From Actinomycetota bacterium (GTDB lineage Bacteria > Actinomycetota > Acidimicrobiia > Acidimicrobiales > Ilumatobacteraceae): a stretch of DNA of 9,751 nt. Below the pieces are notes generated by a model. That model was not told the DNA's origin. It saw nothing but the letters and a program-made list of their open reading frames with translations, and did not search any database. Positions within the stretch are counted from its first letter, which is position 1. The number at the start of each line of letters is the position of its first letter. Of the stretch, positions 1 to 6,961 are shown in pieces. Location of the stretch: contig JAPKZT010000333.1 in NCBI GenBank assembly GCA_026393655.1, positions 1 to 9,751 on the forward strand, in the 5' to 3' direction. The position numbers and the translations under genes are program-made.

Positions 1-403
1 CAAGTTCAAGCCGAAGATTGCCAAAGGAGACTTTGACACCAAGGTGCGCCATATGCTCGGGTTTCTCGACGAAGGCCACAAGGTGAAAGTCACTCTGCAA
101 TTTAGAGGTCGCGAAATGGCTCACCCCGAGTTAGGTACGAAGATTTTGGATGCAGTGATCGAGCAACTCGGTCAAATCGCTAAAGTCGACACATCGGCTC
201 GCCTCGAAGGTCGAAACATGACGATGGTTCTTTCGCCAGACAAAAAAGCAGTAAAACGCCCAGCCTCTGTTAAACCAGCAGACGCAAAGCCGCAAAGTTC
301 GAACCCGCCAACTATTTCAAATACAAATCTCAATACGACAACCGAAACGGAGAATCAAAATGCCGAAGATGAAAACATCCAAGACAGCAAAGAAGCGATT
401 TAA
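1..403 (+). CDS. infC: Translation initiation factor IF-3, C-terminal part (5' end outside window)
   Basis: The frame is open from base 2 to the TAA at 401-403, giving the last 133 residues or so of IF-3. IF-3 binds the 30S subunit, prevents premature 50S joining and proofreads the initiator tRNA-start codon pairing. The visible part is the C-terminal 30S-binding domain: a KFKPKIAKGDFDTK-type entry, then VKVTLQFRGREMAHPELG, then the LEGRNMTMVLSP signature near the domain end. After about residue 80 of the visible part comes a roughly 50-residue low-complexity tail rich in Lys, Pro, Ala, Asn, Thr and Glu. It is not part of the conserved fold and is probably disordered. The last 14 codons lie inside rpmI in another frame. 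A GTG at 44 is only an internal valine. The gene heads the infC-rpmI-rplT translation operon, and family assignment is secure. Confidence 0.96.
   Translation, partial: KFKPKIAKGDFDTKVRHMLGFLDEGHKVKVTLQFRGREMAHPELGTKILDAVIEQLGQIAKVDTSARLEGRNMTMVLSPDKKAVKRPASVKPADAKPQSSNPPTISNTNLNTTTETENQNAEDENIQDSKEAI
349..352 (+). promoter_or_regulatory. Ribosome binding site for rpmI, inside infC
   Basis: GGAG lies 7 nt before the rpmI ATG at 360. It sits within the infC coding sequence and supports the start that overlaps infC by 44 nt. Confidence 0.7.
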
Positions 404-557
404 AAAGACTGGTACGGGCAAACTTCGTCGTCAACAGTCAATGCGTCAGCACTTGTTCGAGCACAAATCAAGTGAGCGAACACGACGTCTTGATGGCACG
501 GTTGACGTTCACACCGGTGACGTTAAGCGCATCAAGCGACTTCTCGCAGAGCGATAA
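360..557 (+). CDS. rpmI: 50S ribosomal protein L35 (bL35)
   Basis: This 65-residue protein is very basic and begins MPKMKTSKTAKKRF, the hallmark N-terminus of bL35. It continues with the conserved TGTGKLRRQQ segment and ends KRIKRLLAER. bL35 is a small component of the 50S subunit. Length matches the usual 64-66 residues, so the start at 360 is firm even though it lies 44 nt upstream of the infC stop. A GGAG 7 nt upstream supports it. The overlap makes translational coupling with infC likely (inference). rplT follows after 65 nt. Confidence 0.97.
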   Translation: MPKMKTSKTAKKRFKKTGTGKLRRQQSMRQHLFEHKSSERTRRLDGTVDVHTGDVKRIKRLLAER

Positions 558-622
558 ATCGCACAAGTTATTTAAATAGTTCATTGACCAGCTAACCGAA
601 TTTTGATTGAAAGGATTTCAAA
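558..622 (+). other. rpmI-rplT spacer
   Basis: This 65-nt AT-rich gap is the longest non-coding stretch in the window. It holds a short palindrome, TATTTAAATA (569-578), and the rplT ribosome binding site AAGGA (611-615, 7 nt before the ATG). I see no convincing promoter or terminator hairpin. Confidence 0.6.
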
Positions 623-979
623 ATGGCACGAGTAAAACGCGCAGTTCACGCCCGCAAAAAACACAAGGCGATTCTCGAAAAAGCTAAAGGATATTACGGC
701 GATCGTAGTCGTACGTTTCGCTCTGCGAACGAACAAGTACTTCACTCAGGACAGTATGCATTTCGTGACCGTCGTGCAAAGAAGGGCGAGTTTCGTAGTT
801 TGTGGATTCAGCGAATCAATGCTGGCTGTCGACTTCACGACATGAGTTACAGTCGTTTTATTGCTGGTTTGTCAAAGGCAGGCATTGTTGTCGATCGAAA
901 GATCCTCGCAGACCTTGCAGTGCACGATGAAAAAGCATTCGCGCAATTAGTTGAAACTGCTAAGGGCGCACTCGTCTGA
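623..979 (+). CDS. rplT: 50S ribosomal protein L20 (bL20)
   Basis: The 118-residue length is typical of bL20. The protein begins MARVKRAVHARKKHKAILEKAKGYYG, with the basic N-terminal extension that threads into 23S rRNA, followed by RRAKKGEFRSLWIQRINAGCR and the globular part with SYSRFIAGLSKAGIVVDRKILADLA. bL20 is an early 50S assembly protein that binds 23S rRNA. In enterobacteria and Bacillus it also represses its own operon, but I cannot identify such an operator here. A good ribosome binding site, AAGGA, lies 7 nt upstream. The TGA stop at 977-979 overlaps the presumed CTG start of the next gene. Confidence 0.98.
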   Translation: MARVKRAVHARKKHKAILEKAKGYYGDRSRTFRSANEQVLHSGQYAFRDRRAKKGEFRSLWIQRINAGCRLHDMSYSRFIAGLSKAGIVVDRKILADLAVHDEKAFAQLVETAKGALV

Positions 980-1746
980 GTCTCACGCAATTAGCGTTCA
1001 CGAGCAATCGTGTTCAGCGTCTACGAAGATTATGTAACGACAAGTCTGAACGAGCGCAAGAGAATGCGTTCGTTATTGAAGGCGCGACATTAATTGACGA
1101 AGCGATTAGTGCTGGCTGGCAGATTGAGTCTCAATTTGTTGCGCCTGGTGCGAGTCCATGTTCGGGCGCCGGAAGCGCAGTTAACGACTTAGCTCCTGGC
1201 GTTATTGAACGCGTCGCGTCGACAAACTCTCCGCAACCAGTTATGGCGATTGCTTTGAAGCGTGAAGTTGACATTGCCGATCTTGGTTCTGCAAAAAAGT
1301 CAGAATGGATTGTTGTTGTCGACAAAATTTCAGACCCAGGAAACCTCGGCACTATTTTGCGTTCGGCAGAGGCAGCTGGGGCGTCGGCTGTTGTTCTTAC
1401 TAGTGGCACAGTTGACGCGTTTAGTCCGAAAGTCGTTCGTGCGTCGGCTGGCGCACTATTCAATGTGCCGATATACGAAGGTGCAACGATTGAGCAAGTA
1501 GCAGATCTTGGGTTTGCATTATGGGGATCATCGAGTCATGAAATGCCAAACTCGAGCAGTTTTACGGCCACAGATCTCTCTGGCAAAGTAGCTATCGTGC
1601 TCGGCAACGAAGCCCACGGATTATCGGCAAGCACGAAGGTTGATGGTTGGTTGACGATTCCACATGCTGGTCGCGGTGAGAGTCTGAACGTCGCAATGGC
1701 GGCAACTCTTTTGTGTTTTGAAGTTAAACGTCAACACGAGATTTAG
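976..1746 (+). CDS. SpoU/TrmH-family RNA 2'-O-methyltransferase with apparent CTG start
   Basis: A SPOUT-class enzyme that probably transfers a methyl group from S-adenosylmethionine to a ribose 2'-OH, most likely in 23S rRNA given its place beside L20 (inference). From 976 it has 256 residues, a normal length. Residues 1-100 form the substrate-binding domain, including SNRVQRLRRL and FVIEGATLIDEA. The catalytic knot follows with all three motifs: DPGNLGTILRSAEAAG (Asn123, Arg129), IVLGNEAHGL (Asn211, Glu212) and GRGESLNVAMA (Ser236, Asn238). The frame is open from 964 to the TAG at 1746 but contains no ATG, GTG or TTG before the ATG at 1243, which would delete the whole N-terminal domain and is too late. 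CTG at 976-978 overlaps the rplT TGA as CTGA and has AAGGG 9 nt upstream, so it is preferred. A base error at an original ATG or GTG would look the same. Confidence 0.88.
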   Translation: MSLTQLAFTSNRVQRLRRLCNDKSERAQENAFVIEGATLIDEAISAGWQIESQFVAPGASPCSGAGSAVNDLAPGVIERVASTNSPQPVMAIALKREVDIADLGSAKKSEWIVVVDKISDPGNLGTILRSAEAAGASAVVLTSGTVDAFSPKVVRASAGALFNVPIYEGATIEQVADLGFALWGSSSHEMPNSSSFTATDLSGKVAIVLGNEAHGLSASTKVDGWLTIPHAGRGESLNVAMAATLLCFEVKRQHEI

Positions 1747-1798
1747 CAGAATAATTAAACGCGACGCACTGCATCACTGAGACTAAAGTTAAATAGCG

Positions 1799-2827
1799 AT
1801 GTCTGATCAATCAGTTGTTACTGCGATGACACAAGCTGTCGAATTGGCACAAAATAACGCACTGGCGGCGATTGCTGCAACAAAAGACTTGTCTGCGGTT
1901 AAAACTTTGACCGCAGATTTGAATAAAAAAGATAGCCCGCTAAACACGTTAAAGAGTGACCTTGGCAAACTGACATCTGTTGATGACAAACGCACAATGG
2001 GGCAGTTATTAAATACTGCGTCGCAGTCAGTTAATGCAGCATTGCTGACAAGATCAACCGAACTTGAATCGTTAGAGATCTCAGCGCGAGTTGCGCGCGA
2101 AGCAATGGATCTCAGCGAGTTCACTACTCGTCGCAAACGTGGTCACACTCACATAGTTACGCAAGCGACTCAGCGTCTTGAAGACGTTTTTATTGGTCTT
2201 GGTTTTCAAATTGCTGAAGGCCCTGAGGTTGAGACAGATTTTTATAACTTCGAAGCCTTAAATATGCCGAAGTCGCACCCCGCCCGCTCAGAGTTTGACA
2301 CGATGTTTCTCGAATACGGCGATCCAAATTCGGTTTTATTGCGCACGCACACGTCGCCAGTACAAATTCGGGTAATGCAGACCTGGCAGCCACCGATCTA
2401 TGCGATCATGCCTGGCCGAGTATTTCGCCGTGACACGCCTGATGCAACTCACATGCCGGTGTTTCATCAGATCGAAGGGTTAGTAATTGATCGTGGAATT
2501 ACGTTTGCCCACCTAGCTGGCACGATCGAAGCATTCACGAAAGCATTTTTCGGCAACGAATTCACGAGCCGATTACGTCCGTCGTTTTTTCCGTTTACTG
2601 AGCCGAGTGCCGAGTTTGATATTCGTCGCGCCGATGGTGAATGGATTGAACTTGGTGGTTGCGGAATGGTTCACCCAAATGTTTTGATTAGTGGAGGCAT
2701 CGACCCAGAAGAGTTCAGTGGTTTTGCTTTTGGTTTCGGAATTGATCGCATGGCCAAAGAGCGGCACAATGTCGAAGACATTCGCGAAATGTATACCAAT
2801 GATCTGCGTTTCTTGAGGCAGTTCTAA
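1799..2827 (+). CDS. pheS: Phenylalanine-tRNA ligase alpha subunit
   Basis: Catalytic subunit of the cytoplasmic alpha2-beta2 enzyme that charges tRNA-Phe. The 342-residue length is typical. Residues 1-105 form the Ala- and Leu-rich coiled-coil arm that contacts tRNA. The class II core follows: a motif 1 region around 140-163 (EGPEVETDFYNFEALN), RTHTSP at 182-187, motif 2 at 206-227 (GRVFRRDTPDATHMPVFHQIEG), the FTEPSAE segment at 266-272, GGCGM at 286-290, and motif 3 at 308-320 (GFAFGFGIDRMAK). The alanine in GFAFG is the residue corresponding to the known E. coli amino-acid specificity position, as far as I can align by eye. The start at 1799 has only a weak ribosome binding site. The gap from the methyltransferase is 52 nt with no leader peptide or T-box visible. 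The stop overlaps the pheT start. Confidence 0.98.
   Translation: MSDQSVVTAMTQAVELAQNNALAAIAATKDLSAVKTLTADLNKKDSPLNTLKSDLGKLTSVDDKRTMGQLLNTASQSVNAALLTRSTELESLEISARVAREAMDLSEFTTRRKRGHTHIVTQATQRLEDVFIGLGFQIAEGPEVETDFYNFEALNMPKSHPARSEFDTMFLEYGDPNSVLLRTHTSPVQIRVMQTWQPPIYAIMPGRVFRRDTPDATHMPVFHQIEGLVIDRGITFAHLAGTIEAFTKAFFGNEFTSRLRPSFFPFTEPSAEFDIRRADGEWIELGGCGMVHPNVLISGGIDPEEFSGFAFGFGIDRMAKERHNVEDIREMYTNDLRFLRQF
2815..2818 (+). promoter_or_regulatory. Ribosome binding site for pheT
   Basis: GAGG lies 8 nt before the pheT ATG and within the last codons of pheS. With the TAATG stop/start overlap, it points to coupled translation that balances the two subunits. Confidence 0.65.
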
Positions 2828-5220
2828 TGAAGATTTTGAATTCGTGGCTGAATGAGTTTGGCAATTTCGGCACTGACGTCGAAAAACTTGCCGCAGCGAT
2901 GACGAGTTTAGGTTTGGCTGTTGAGTCAGTCACAAGTGTGGGTGCGCCAGTTAAGGGTGTCGTCGTGGCGCGAGTTTTGCGCACCGAGCGTCACCCTGAT
3001 GCAGCGAAAGTGCACCGCGTTTATGTTGACGCAGGTGACGGTATTGAGTTGCACGTTTGGTGTGGCGCGTTCAACATGAAGCCGGGCGATTTGATTCCGT
3101 TGGCCACACTTGGCACAACGATGCCAGACGGGCGAGTGATTACACCTCGCGGAATTCTCGGTATCGAAAGCCACGGCATGCTCTGCTCAGGTATTGAAAT
3201 CGGTTTGAGTTCTGACGCTGACGGTATTTTGATTTTGCCGAGCACATCGAAACTTGGTGCAGATGTTTTCGAGGCCCTGGGTGTTTCTGCCGACACGGTT
3301 TTTGATTTAGATGTAACTCGAAATCGCCCAGACTGTAATGGTTATCTCGGGGTAGCACGAGACCTAGGCGCAAAATTAGGGGTCAAAGTTTCAGCACCAG
3401 CTTTAGATAAAGCAAAAAAGGGCGCTGCTCGCTCGTTAAAAGTTTTGATCAGCGATAAACAGCTCTGCTCGCGTTACAACGCAACGGTGATGTCTGGGGT
3501 CGTCGTGACGAACTCGCCAGCATGGATTGCTCGCAGACTTACAAATAGCGGAATGCGACCGATCAATAATGTCGTTGATGCTTCAAATTTGGTGATGTTA
3601 GAGCTCAACCAACCAACTCACGCATTTGATGCCGACAAGATCGCCAATGCGTTCAAAATTCGCTGCGCGCGCGATAAAGAAACCCTCGTAACTCTTGATG
3701 ATCAGACACGAGAACTTGCTATTACTGATTTGTTGATTTGTGACGGTAAAGATATGCCGATTGGATTAGCCGGTGTCATGGGCGGCGCGAGTACCGAGAT
3801 CAGCGCGACAACTCGTGTAGTTGCACTTGAAACTGCATTCTTTGAACCGTCTGGCGTCGCAAGCACAGCTACACGTTTCGGTCTGCGATCAGAGGCGTCG
3901 TTGCGCTTTGAGCGGGGCGTTGATCCATATGGGATTGAAGCGGCAGTAGGCAGATTTGCGGCTCTGTTGCGAGAGTCGTGTCCAAATTTAGTTGTGCATG
4001 CCAAAGGCACCGATGTTAAAGAAAAAACATTGCCGCCGAAACAGAAAGTTGTTTCGTTGCGGGTTTCGCAAGTCAACCGCATTCTTGGCACCAAACTTTC
4101 CGCGAAGGCGATTAGCTCGTTGCTTGCAAAAATTGGTTTCGTCACTAAGTCGACGAGTACCGGCAAGATCATCGCACTCAATATCGCTGTTCCTTCTTGG
4201 CGACCAGACTGCGAATCTGAAATTGATCTAGTTGAAGAAGTAGCACGACATTACGGCTACGAAAACCTCGGCAAAATTGTGCCGCAATCGACGATGCACG
4301 GCAGATTGTCGCCGATGCAACAACGCCGTCGCGAACTGCGTGAAGTTGTAGTTGGACTGGGTGTTAGCGAAGCAATGCCTAACCCTTTCTTGGCGCCAGG
4401 CGATTTGTTGAAAACTGGGTTAAGTGAAGATCTCGCGATTCGCCTTGCGAACCCACTTGTGTTCGAAGAAAGTGTTTTGCGAACTTCGTTGCGACCAGGG
4501 TTACTCAAAGCAATTAGTTACAACCTGTCACATCGCAATTCAGATATCGCACTATTTGAGATTGGTCATGCATACCCAGCGCGCCCAGTAGTGGTTGCTG
4601 GTGAGTTGCCAGACGAGTTTGAGTCGCTTTGCATTGTTGCTGCAGGCGTAACCAGCGAGGTGGCAATGAATTGGTGGAGTCAGTTGTCAGTGACAATGGG
4701 GTTTGGCGCCCAGCTAGATCAAAAGAATGTTGAGTCTGGTTATCACCCGACACGAAGCGCGGCACTTCGTCGTGGTAAACAACTTCTTGGCAGTGTGGGT
4801 GAGATTGATCCAATTGTGCTTGCGAAACATGGCATCAATGTTTCTGTTGCATGTTTAGAACTCAACTTGAGTGTTTTATTGACTGAGATACCAAAAGTGT
4901 CAACAGCGAAATCTGTTAGCCGATTTCCGCGTAGTGATTTCGACCTTGCATTTTCGTTAAAAGATAGCGAACCTGCGAGTTCGTTGCTCAAGGTGTTGCG
5001 CCAGGCAGCAGGACCAGAATTAGTTGATCTCGCATTATTTGATGTTTATCGAGCGCCTGAATCGGCACAAGAATCGGCCTCTTCTTCAGCGCGAAGTTTG
5101 ACATTTAGATTTCAGTTGCAGGCGCGCGATCGCACACTCACTGATGCTGAAGTTTCTACAGCTCGTCAACGATGTATTGACGCAGCAACAAAGCTCGGTG
5201 CGCAATTTCGCACGGTTTGA
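2827..5220 (+). CDS. pheT: Phenylalanine-tRNA ligase beta subunit
   Basis: The non-catalytic partner of PheS, which carries tRNA-binding and editing domains. The 797 residues match the bacterial form. In order: an N-terminal segment (MKILNSWLNEF) that helps assemble the active site; an OB-fold tRNA-binding domain at about 40-150, with RTERHPDAAKVHRVYVD and SHGMLCSGIEIGL; a B3/B4 editing domain at about 210-385, with NNVVDASNLVMLELNQPTHAFDADK and GLAGVMGG; a B5 domain at about 405-480, with PSWRPDCESEIDLVEEVARHYGY; the inactive synthetase-like core at about 490-690; and a C-terminal FDX-ACB anticodon-binding domain at about 695-797, starting near VSRFPRSDFDLAF. The ATG overlaps the pheS TAA by one base. 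The TGA is followed 22 nt later by tag. No frameshift or missing domain is seen. Confidence 0.98.
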   Translation: MKILNSWLNEFGNFGTDVEKLAAAMTSLGLAVESVTSVGAPVKGVVVARVLRTERHPDAAKVHRVYVDAGDGIELHVWCGAFNMKPGDLIPLATLGTTMPDGRVITPRGILGIESHGMLCSGIEIGLSSDADGILILPSTSKLGADVFEALGVSADTVFDLDVTRNRPDCNGYLGVARDLGAKLGVKVSAPALDKAKKGAARSLKVLISDKQLCSRYNATVMSGVVVTNSPAWIARRLTNSGMRPINNVVDASNLVMLELNQPTHAFDADKIANAFKIRCARDKETLVTLDDQTRELAITDLLICDGKDMPIGLAGVMGGASTEISATTRVVALETAFFEPSGVASTATRFGLRSEASLRFERGVDPYGIEAAVGRFAALLRESCPNLVVHAKGTDVKEKTLPPKQKVVSLRVSQVNRILGTKLSAKAISSLLAKIGFVTKSTSTGKIIALNIAVPSWRPDCESEIDLVEEVARHYGYENLGKIVPQSTMHGRLSPMQQRRRELREVVVGLGVSEAMPNPFLAPGDLLKTGLSEDLAIRLANPLVFEESVLRTSLRPGLLKAISYNLSHRNSDIALFEIGHAYPARPVVVAGELPDEFESLCIVAAGVTSEVAMNWWSQLSVTMGFGAQLDQKNVESGYHPTRSAALRRGKQLLGSVGEIDPIVLAKHGINVSVACLELNLSVLLTEIPKVSTAKSVSRFPRSDFDLAFSLKDSEPASSLLKVLRQAAGPELVDLALFDVYRAPESAQESASSSARSLTFRFQLQARDRTLTDAEVSTARQRCIDAATKLGAQFRTV

Positions 5221-5242
5221 AAAAGGTTTAGTCGCCTAGATA

Positions 5243-5908
5243 ATGATTCACACGAAGGCGCTGATCATCGGAAAAGATTCGCGGCCCCGTTGCTTTTGGT
5301 GTGGCGACGACGAGCAATATGTTGAATATCACGATCTGCAGTGGGCGAGACCAGTCGTAGACGACATAGCTCTTTACGAAAAGATTTGTCTTGAAGGTTT
5401 TCAGGCAGGTCTGAGTTGGCTGACGATTCTTCGCAAGCGCGAGTCATTTCGTAAAGCGTTTAGAGGGTTTGACCCAAAGATTGTTGCGAAATTCAATCAA
5501 CGCGATATCAATCGCTTGATTAAAGACGAATCGATAGTTCGCCATCGCGGCAAGATCGAAGCAGCGATTAATAATGCTCAAGCAACGCTCAAAGTTCAAA
5601 AAGATTTCGGCTCTCTTGCAACATTTGTTTGGGGGTTTCGACCGAAATCAACGACCAGGTTGAATAGCAAAGCACCCAAACGAATCTCTGATATCAAAGC
5701 CTCGACTATCGAGTCTGAGGCACTGTCAAAAGCACTGCGAAGTCACGGCTTCAAGTTCGTTGGACCAACGACGATGTATGCAGCAATGCAGTCGCTTGGC
5801 CTTGTAAATGATCATTTAGAGGGTTGTTTTGTGCGTGAAGAGTGCGCGCAACAGCAGTTGATCGCAGTAAAAAAGATGGCCAAAACCGCTCGCGATAAAC
5901 ATGCATAG
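5243..5908 (+). CDS. tag: DNA-3-methyladenine glycosylase I
   Basis: Base-excision repair enzyme that removes N3-methyladenine from alkylated DNA. Its 221 residues exceed the roughly 187 of E. coli Tag because of about 13 extra N-terminal residues and a basic C-terminal tail. The signature runs RCFWCGDDEQYVEYHD, then ICLEGFQAGLSWLTILRKRE, then IVRHRGKIEAAINNA, then SKALRSHGFKFVGPTT, then GLVNDHLEGC. By alignment to E. coli Tag the zinc ligands are Cys17, His30, His191 and Cys195. The 3-methyladenine pocket residues Tyr29, Glu51 and Trp59 are all present, so it should be active. The ATG at 5243 lacks a well-spaced ribosome binding site; AAAAGG lies about 16 nt away, so translation may depend on pheT coupling. 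It sits between pheT and the arg genes, and its TAG stop lies inside the first ARG box. Confidence 0.96.
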   Translation: MIHTKALIIGKDSRPRCFWCGDDEQYVEYHDLQWARPVVDDIALYEKICLEGFQAGLSWLTILRKRESFRKAFRGFDPKIVAKFNQRDINRLIKDESIVRHRGKIEAAINNAQATLKVQKDFGSLATFVWGFRPKSTTRLNSKAPKRISDIKASTIESEALSKALRSHGFKFVGPTTMYAAMQSLGLVNDHLEGCFVREECAQQQLIAVKKMAKTARDKHA

Positions 5909-5916
5909 TAATGCAT
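5901..5916 (+). promoter_or_regulatory. Putative ARG box 1 (ArgR operator)
   Basis: A perfect inverted repeat, ATGCAT-AGTA-ATGCAT, centred at 5908.5. Its 5-4-5 layout TGCAT-N4-ATGCA matches the known ARG-box architecture (TGAAT-N4-ATTCA in E. coli) except at one symmetric position. It spans the end of tag, including the TAG stop, and lies 23 nt before argC. Identification as an ArgR site rests on geometry and position; argR itself is not in the window. Confidence 0.8.
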
Positions 5917-5921
5917 CTTGG

Positions 5922-5935
5922 TGTATAATCATACA
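5922..5935 (+). promoter_or_regulatory. Putative ARG box 2 (ArgR operator)
   Basis: A second perfect 5-4-5 inverted repeat, TGTAT-AATC-ATACA, centred at 5928.5, exactly 20 bp from box 1. Tandem ARG boxes about 20-21 bp apart are the usual binding arrangement for an ArgR hexamer. This box completely covers the -10 element and ends 3 nt before the argC ATG, so ArgR binding would block RNA polymerase. Confidence 0.8.
5924..5929 (+). promoter_or_regulatory. argC promoter -10 element; likely leaderless transcript
   Basis: TATAAT is a perfect -10 hexamer. Transcription should begin about 7 nt beyond it, near 5935-5939, that is at or within about 3 nt of the argC ATG at 5939. No ribosome binding site precedes that ATG, which fits a leaderless mRNA. 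No good -35 hexamer is visible: with a 17-bp spacer the position reads ATGCAT, inside ARG box 1. Confidence 0.72.
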
Positions 5936-5938
5936 ACT

Positions 5939-6961
5939 ATGATTAAAGTCGGTATTTTGGGTGCTTCTGGCTACGTAGGCGCCGAGTTATTACGAATCTG
6001 CGCATCGCACCCAGAATTCAACGTCGTATATGCAACGGGCGATTCTCAAGCTGGTTCGTTAGCTTCGACTCTTTATCCAAGTTTGACAGGGGCTTACCCG
6101 AACTTGATATTTGATGAGTATTCACTAGAAGCAACTCTCAAATGCGATGTTGTATTTCTGGCATTGCCTCACGAAGCGAGTTTAGAAATCGTTCCTAATT
6201 TGCTCAACAAAGTTCGTTTGGTGGTTGATTGCAGCGCTGCTTTTCGCTTAAAAGATGCATCGCTATATCCGCAGTGGTATGGGTTCGATCACACTCAAGC
6301 ATCTGCACTTGAGTCAGCAGTTTATGGACTACCAGAGTTATATCGCTCAGAACTTAAACAAGCGAAGTTGATTGCAACACCAGGGTGTTATGTGACGGCA
6401 GCAAGTTTGGCGCTCACACCACTGGTTAAGGCTGGTGTGATCTCAACAACAGGCGTCATCGTCGACGCCGCATCTGGTGTCTCTGGCGCCGGTCGTGCGG
6501 CAAAAAACAGCAATTTATTTTGCACAGTTGACGAAGATTTCACTGCTTACGGTTTACTTGATCATCGACACACACCAGAAATAGAACAAGTAACTGGTGC
6601 GCAAGTTTTATTCACTCCACACTTGGCGCCAATGAATCGTGGAATCTTGGCAACCTGTTACGCCCGACCAGTTGACGCCAAAACTACAAGCACTGCATCG
6701 TTGCTAGCTGCTTTAAGTCGTGCGTACGCAAAAGAACCGTTTGTAGTTGTTAGACCTGCACCGCCGTCGACAAAAGCCACGCTTGGTTCTAACAGCGCGC
6801 ATTTGTCTGCGCGTTACGACGAACGAACTGGGTATGTAATGGTTCTCTGTGCGATTGATAACTTGACAAAAGGTGCTGCGGGTGGGGCAGTGCAGGCGGC
6901 GAATGTCGCTCTCGGTCTTGATGAGAGTTTCGGGTTGAGCAAAGTTGGAATGTTTCCATGA
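5939..6961 (+). CDS. argC: N-acetyl-gamma-glutamyl-phosphate reductase
   Basis: Third step of arginine synthesis: NADPH-dependent reduction of N-acetylglutamyl phosphate to the semialdehyde, in the cytoplasm. The 340 residues are a normal length. The NAD(P)-binding loop GILGASGYVGAELLRI is at 5-20. LALPHEAS is near 75-81. The catalytic cysteine is Cys150 in ATPGCYVTAA. ASGVSGAGRAAK is near 178-189, and the active-site His region DHRHTPEIEQ near 208-217. The end has NLTKGAAGGAVQAANVALGL. ATG 5939 is chosen because MIKVGILGASG is the family N-terminus. The in-frame TTG at 5918 would translate the operator. First gene of the arg operon, it overlaps argB as ATGA. Confidence 0.97.
   Translation: MIKVGILGASGYVGAELLRICASHPEFNVVYATGDSQAGSLASTLYPSLTGAYPNLIFDEYSLEATLKCDVVFLALPHEASLEIVPNLLNKVRLVVDCSAAFRLKDASLYPQWYGFDHTQASALESAVYGLPELYRSELKQAKLIATPGCYVTAASLALTPLVKAGVISTTGVIVDAASGVSGAGRAAKNSNLFCTVDEDFTAYGLLDHRHTPEIEQVTGAQVLFTPHLAPMNRGILATCYARPVDAKTTSTASLLAALSRAYAKEPFVVVRPAPPSTKATLGSNSAHLSARYDERTGYVMVLCAIDNLTKGAAGGAVQAANVALGLDESFGLSKVGMFP

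Noticed and set aside
580..612. Promoter in the rpmI-rplT gap (TTGACC near 584)
   Set aside because: No acceptable -10 hexamer lies at a suitable distance. rplT is most simply cotranscribed with infC-rpmI.
999..1012. Hairpin CACGA-GCAA-TCGTG just after rplT as a terminator
   Set aside because: The stem is only 5 bp with no U-tract after it, and it lies inside the methyltransferase coding sequence.
1243..1746. ATG 1243 as the start of the methyltransferase
   Set aside because: It removes the substrate-binding domain, which is clearly encoded upstream in the same open frame (FVIEGATLIDEA and neighbours).
1747..1798. Attenuator, T-box or promoter before pheS
   Set aside because: Only 52 nt, with no Phe-rich leader peptide and no T-box sequence. 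A weak TAAAGT (1784-1789) lacks a partner -35.
3702..4181. Long antisense open frames opposite pheT, pheS and argC
   Set aside because: These are low-complexity shadows of well-conserved genes on the plus strand and have no recognisable family features.
5918..5938. Upstream in-frame TTG as the argC start
   Set aside because: It would translate straight through ARG box 2 and the -10 element and add seven non-conserved residues before the canonical MIKVGILGASG start.
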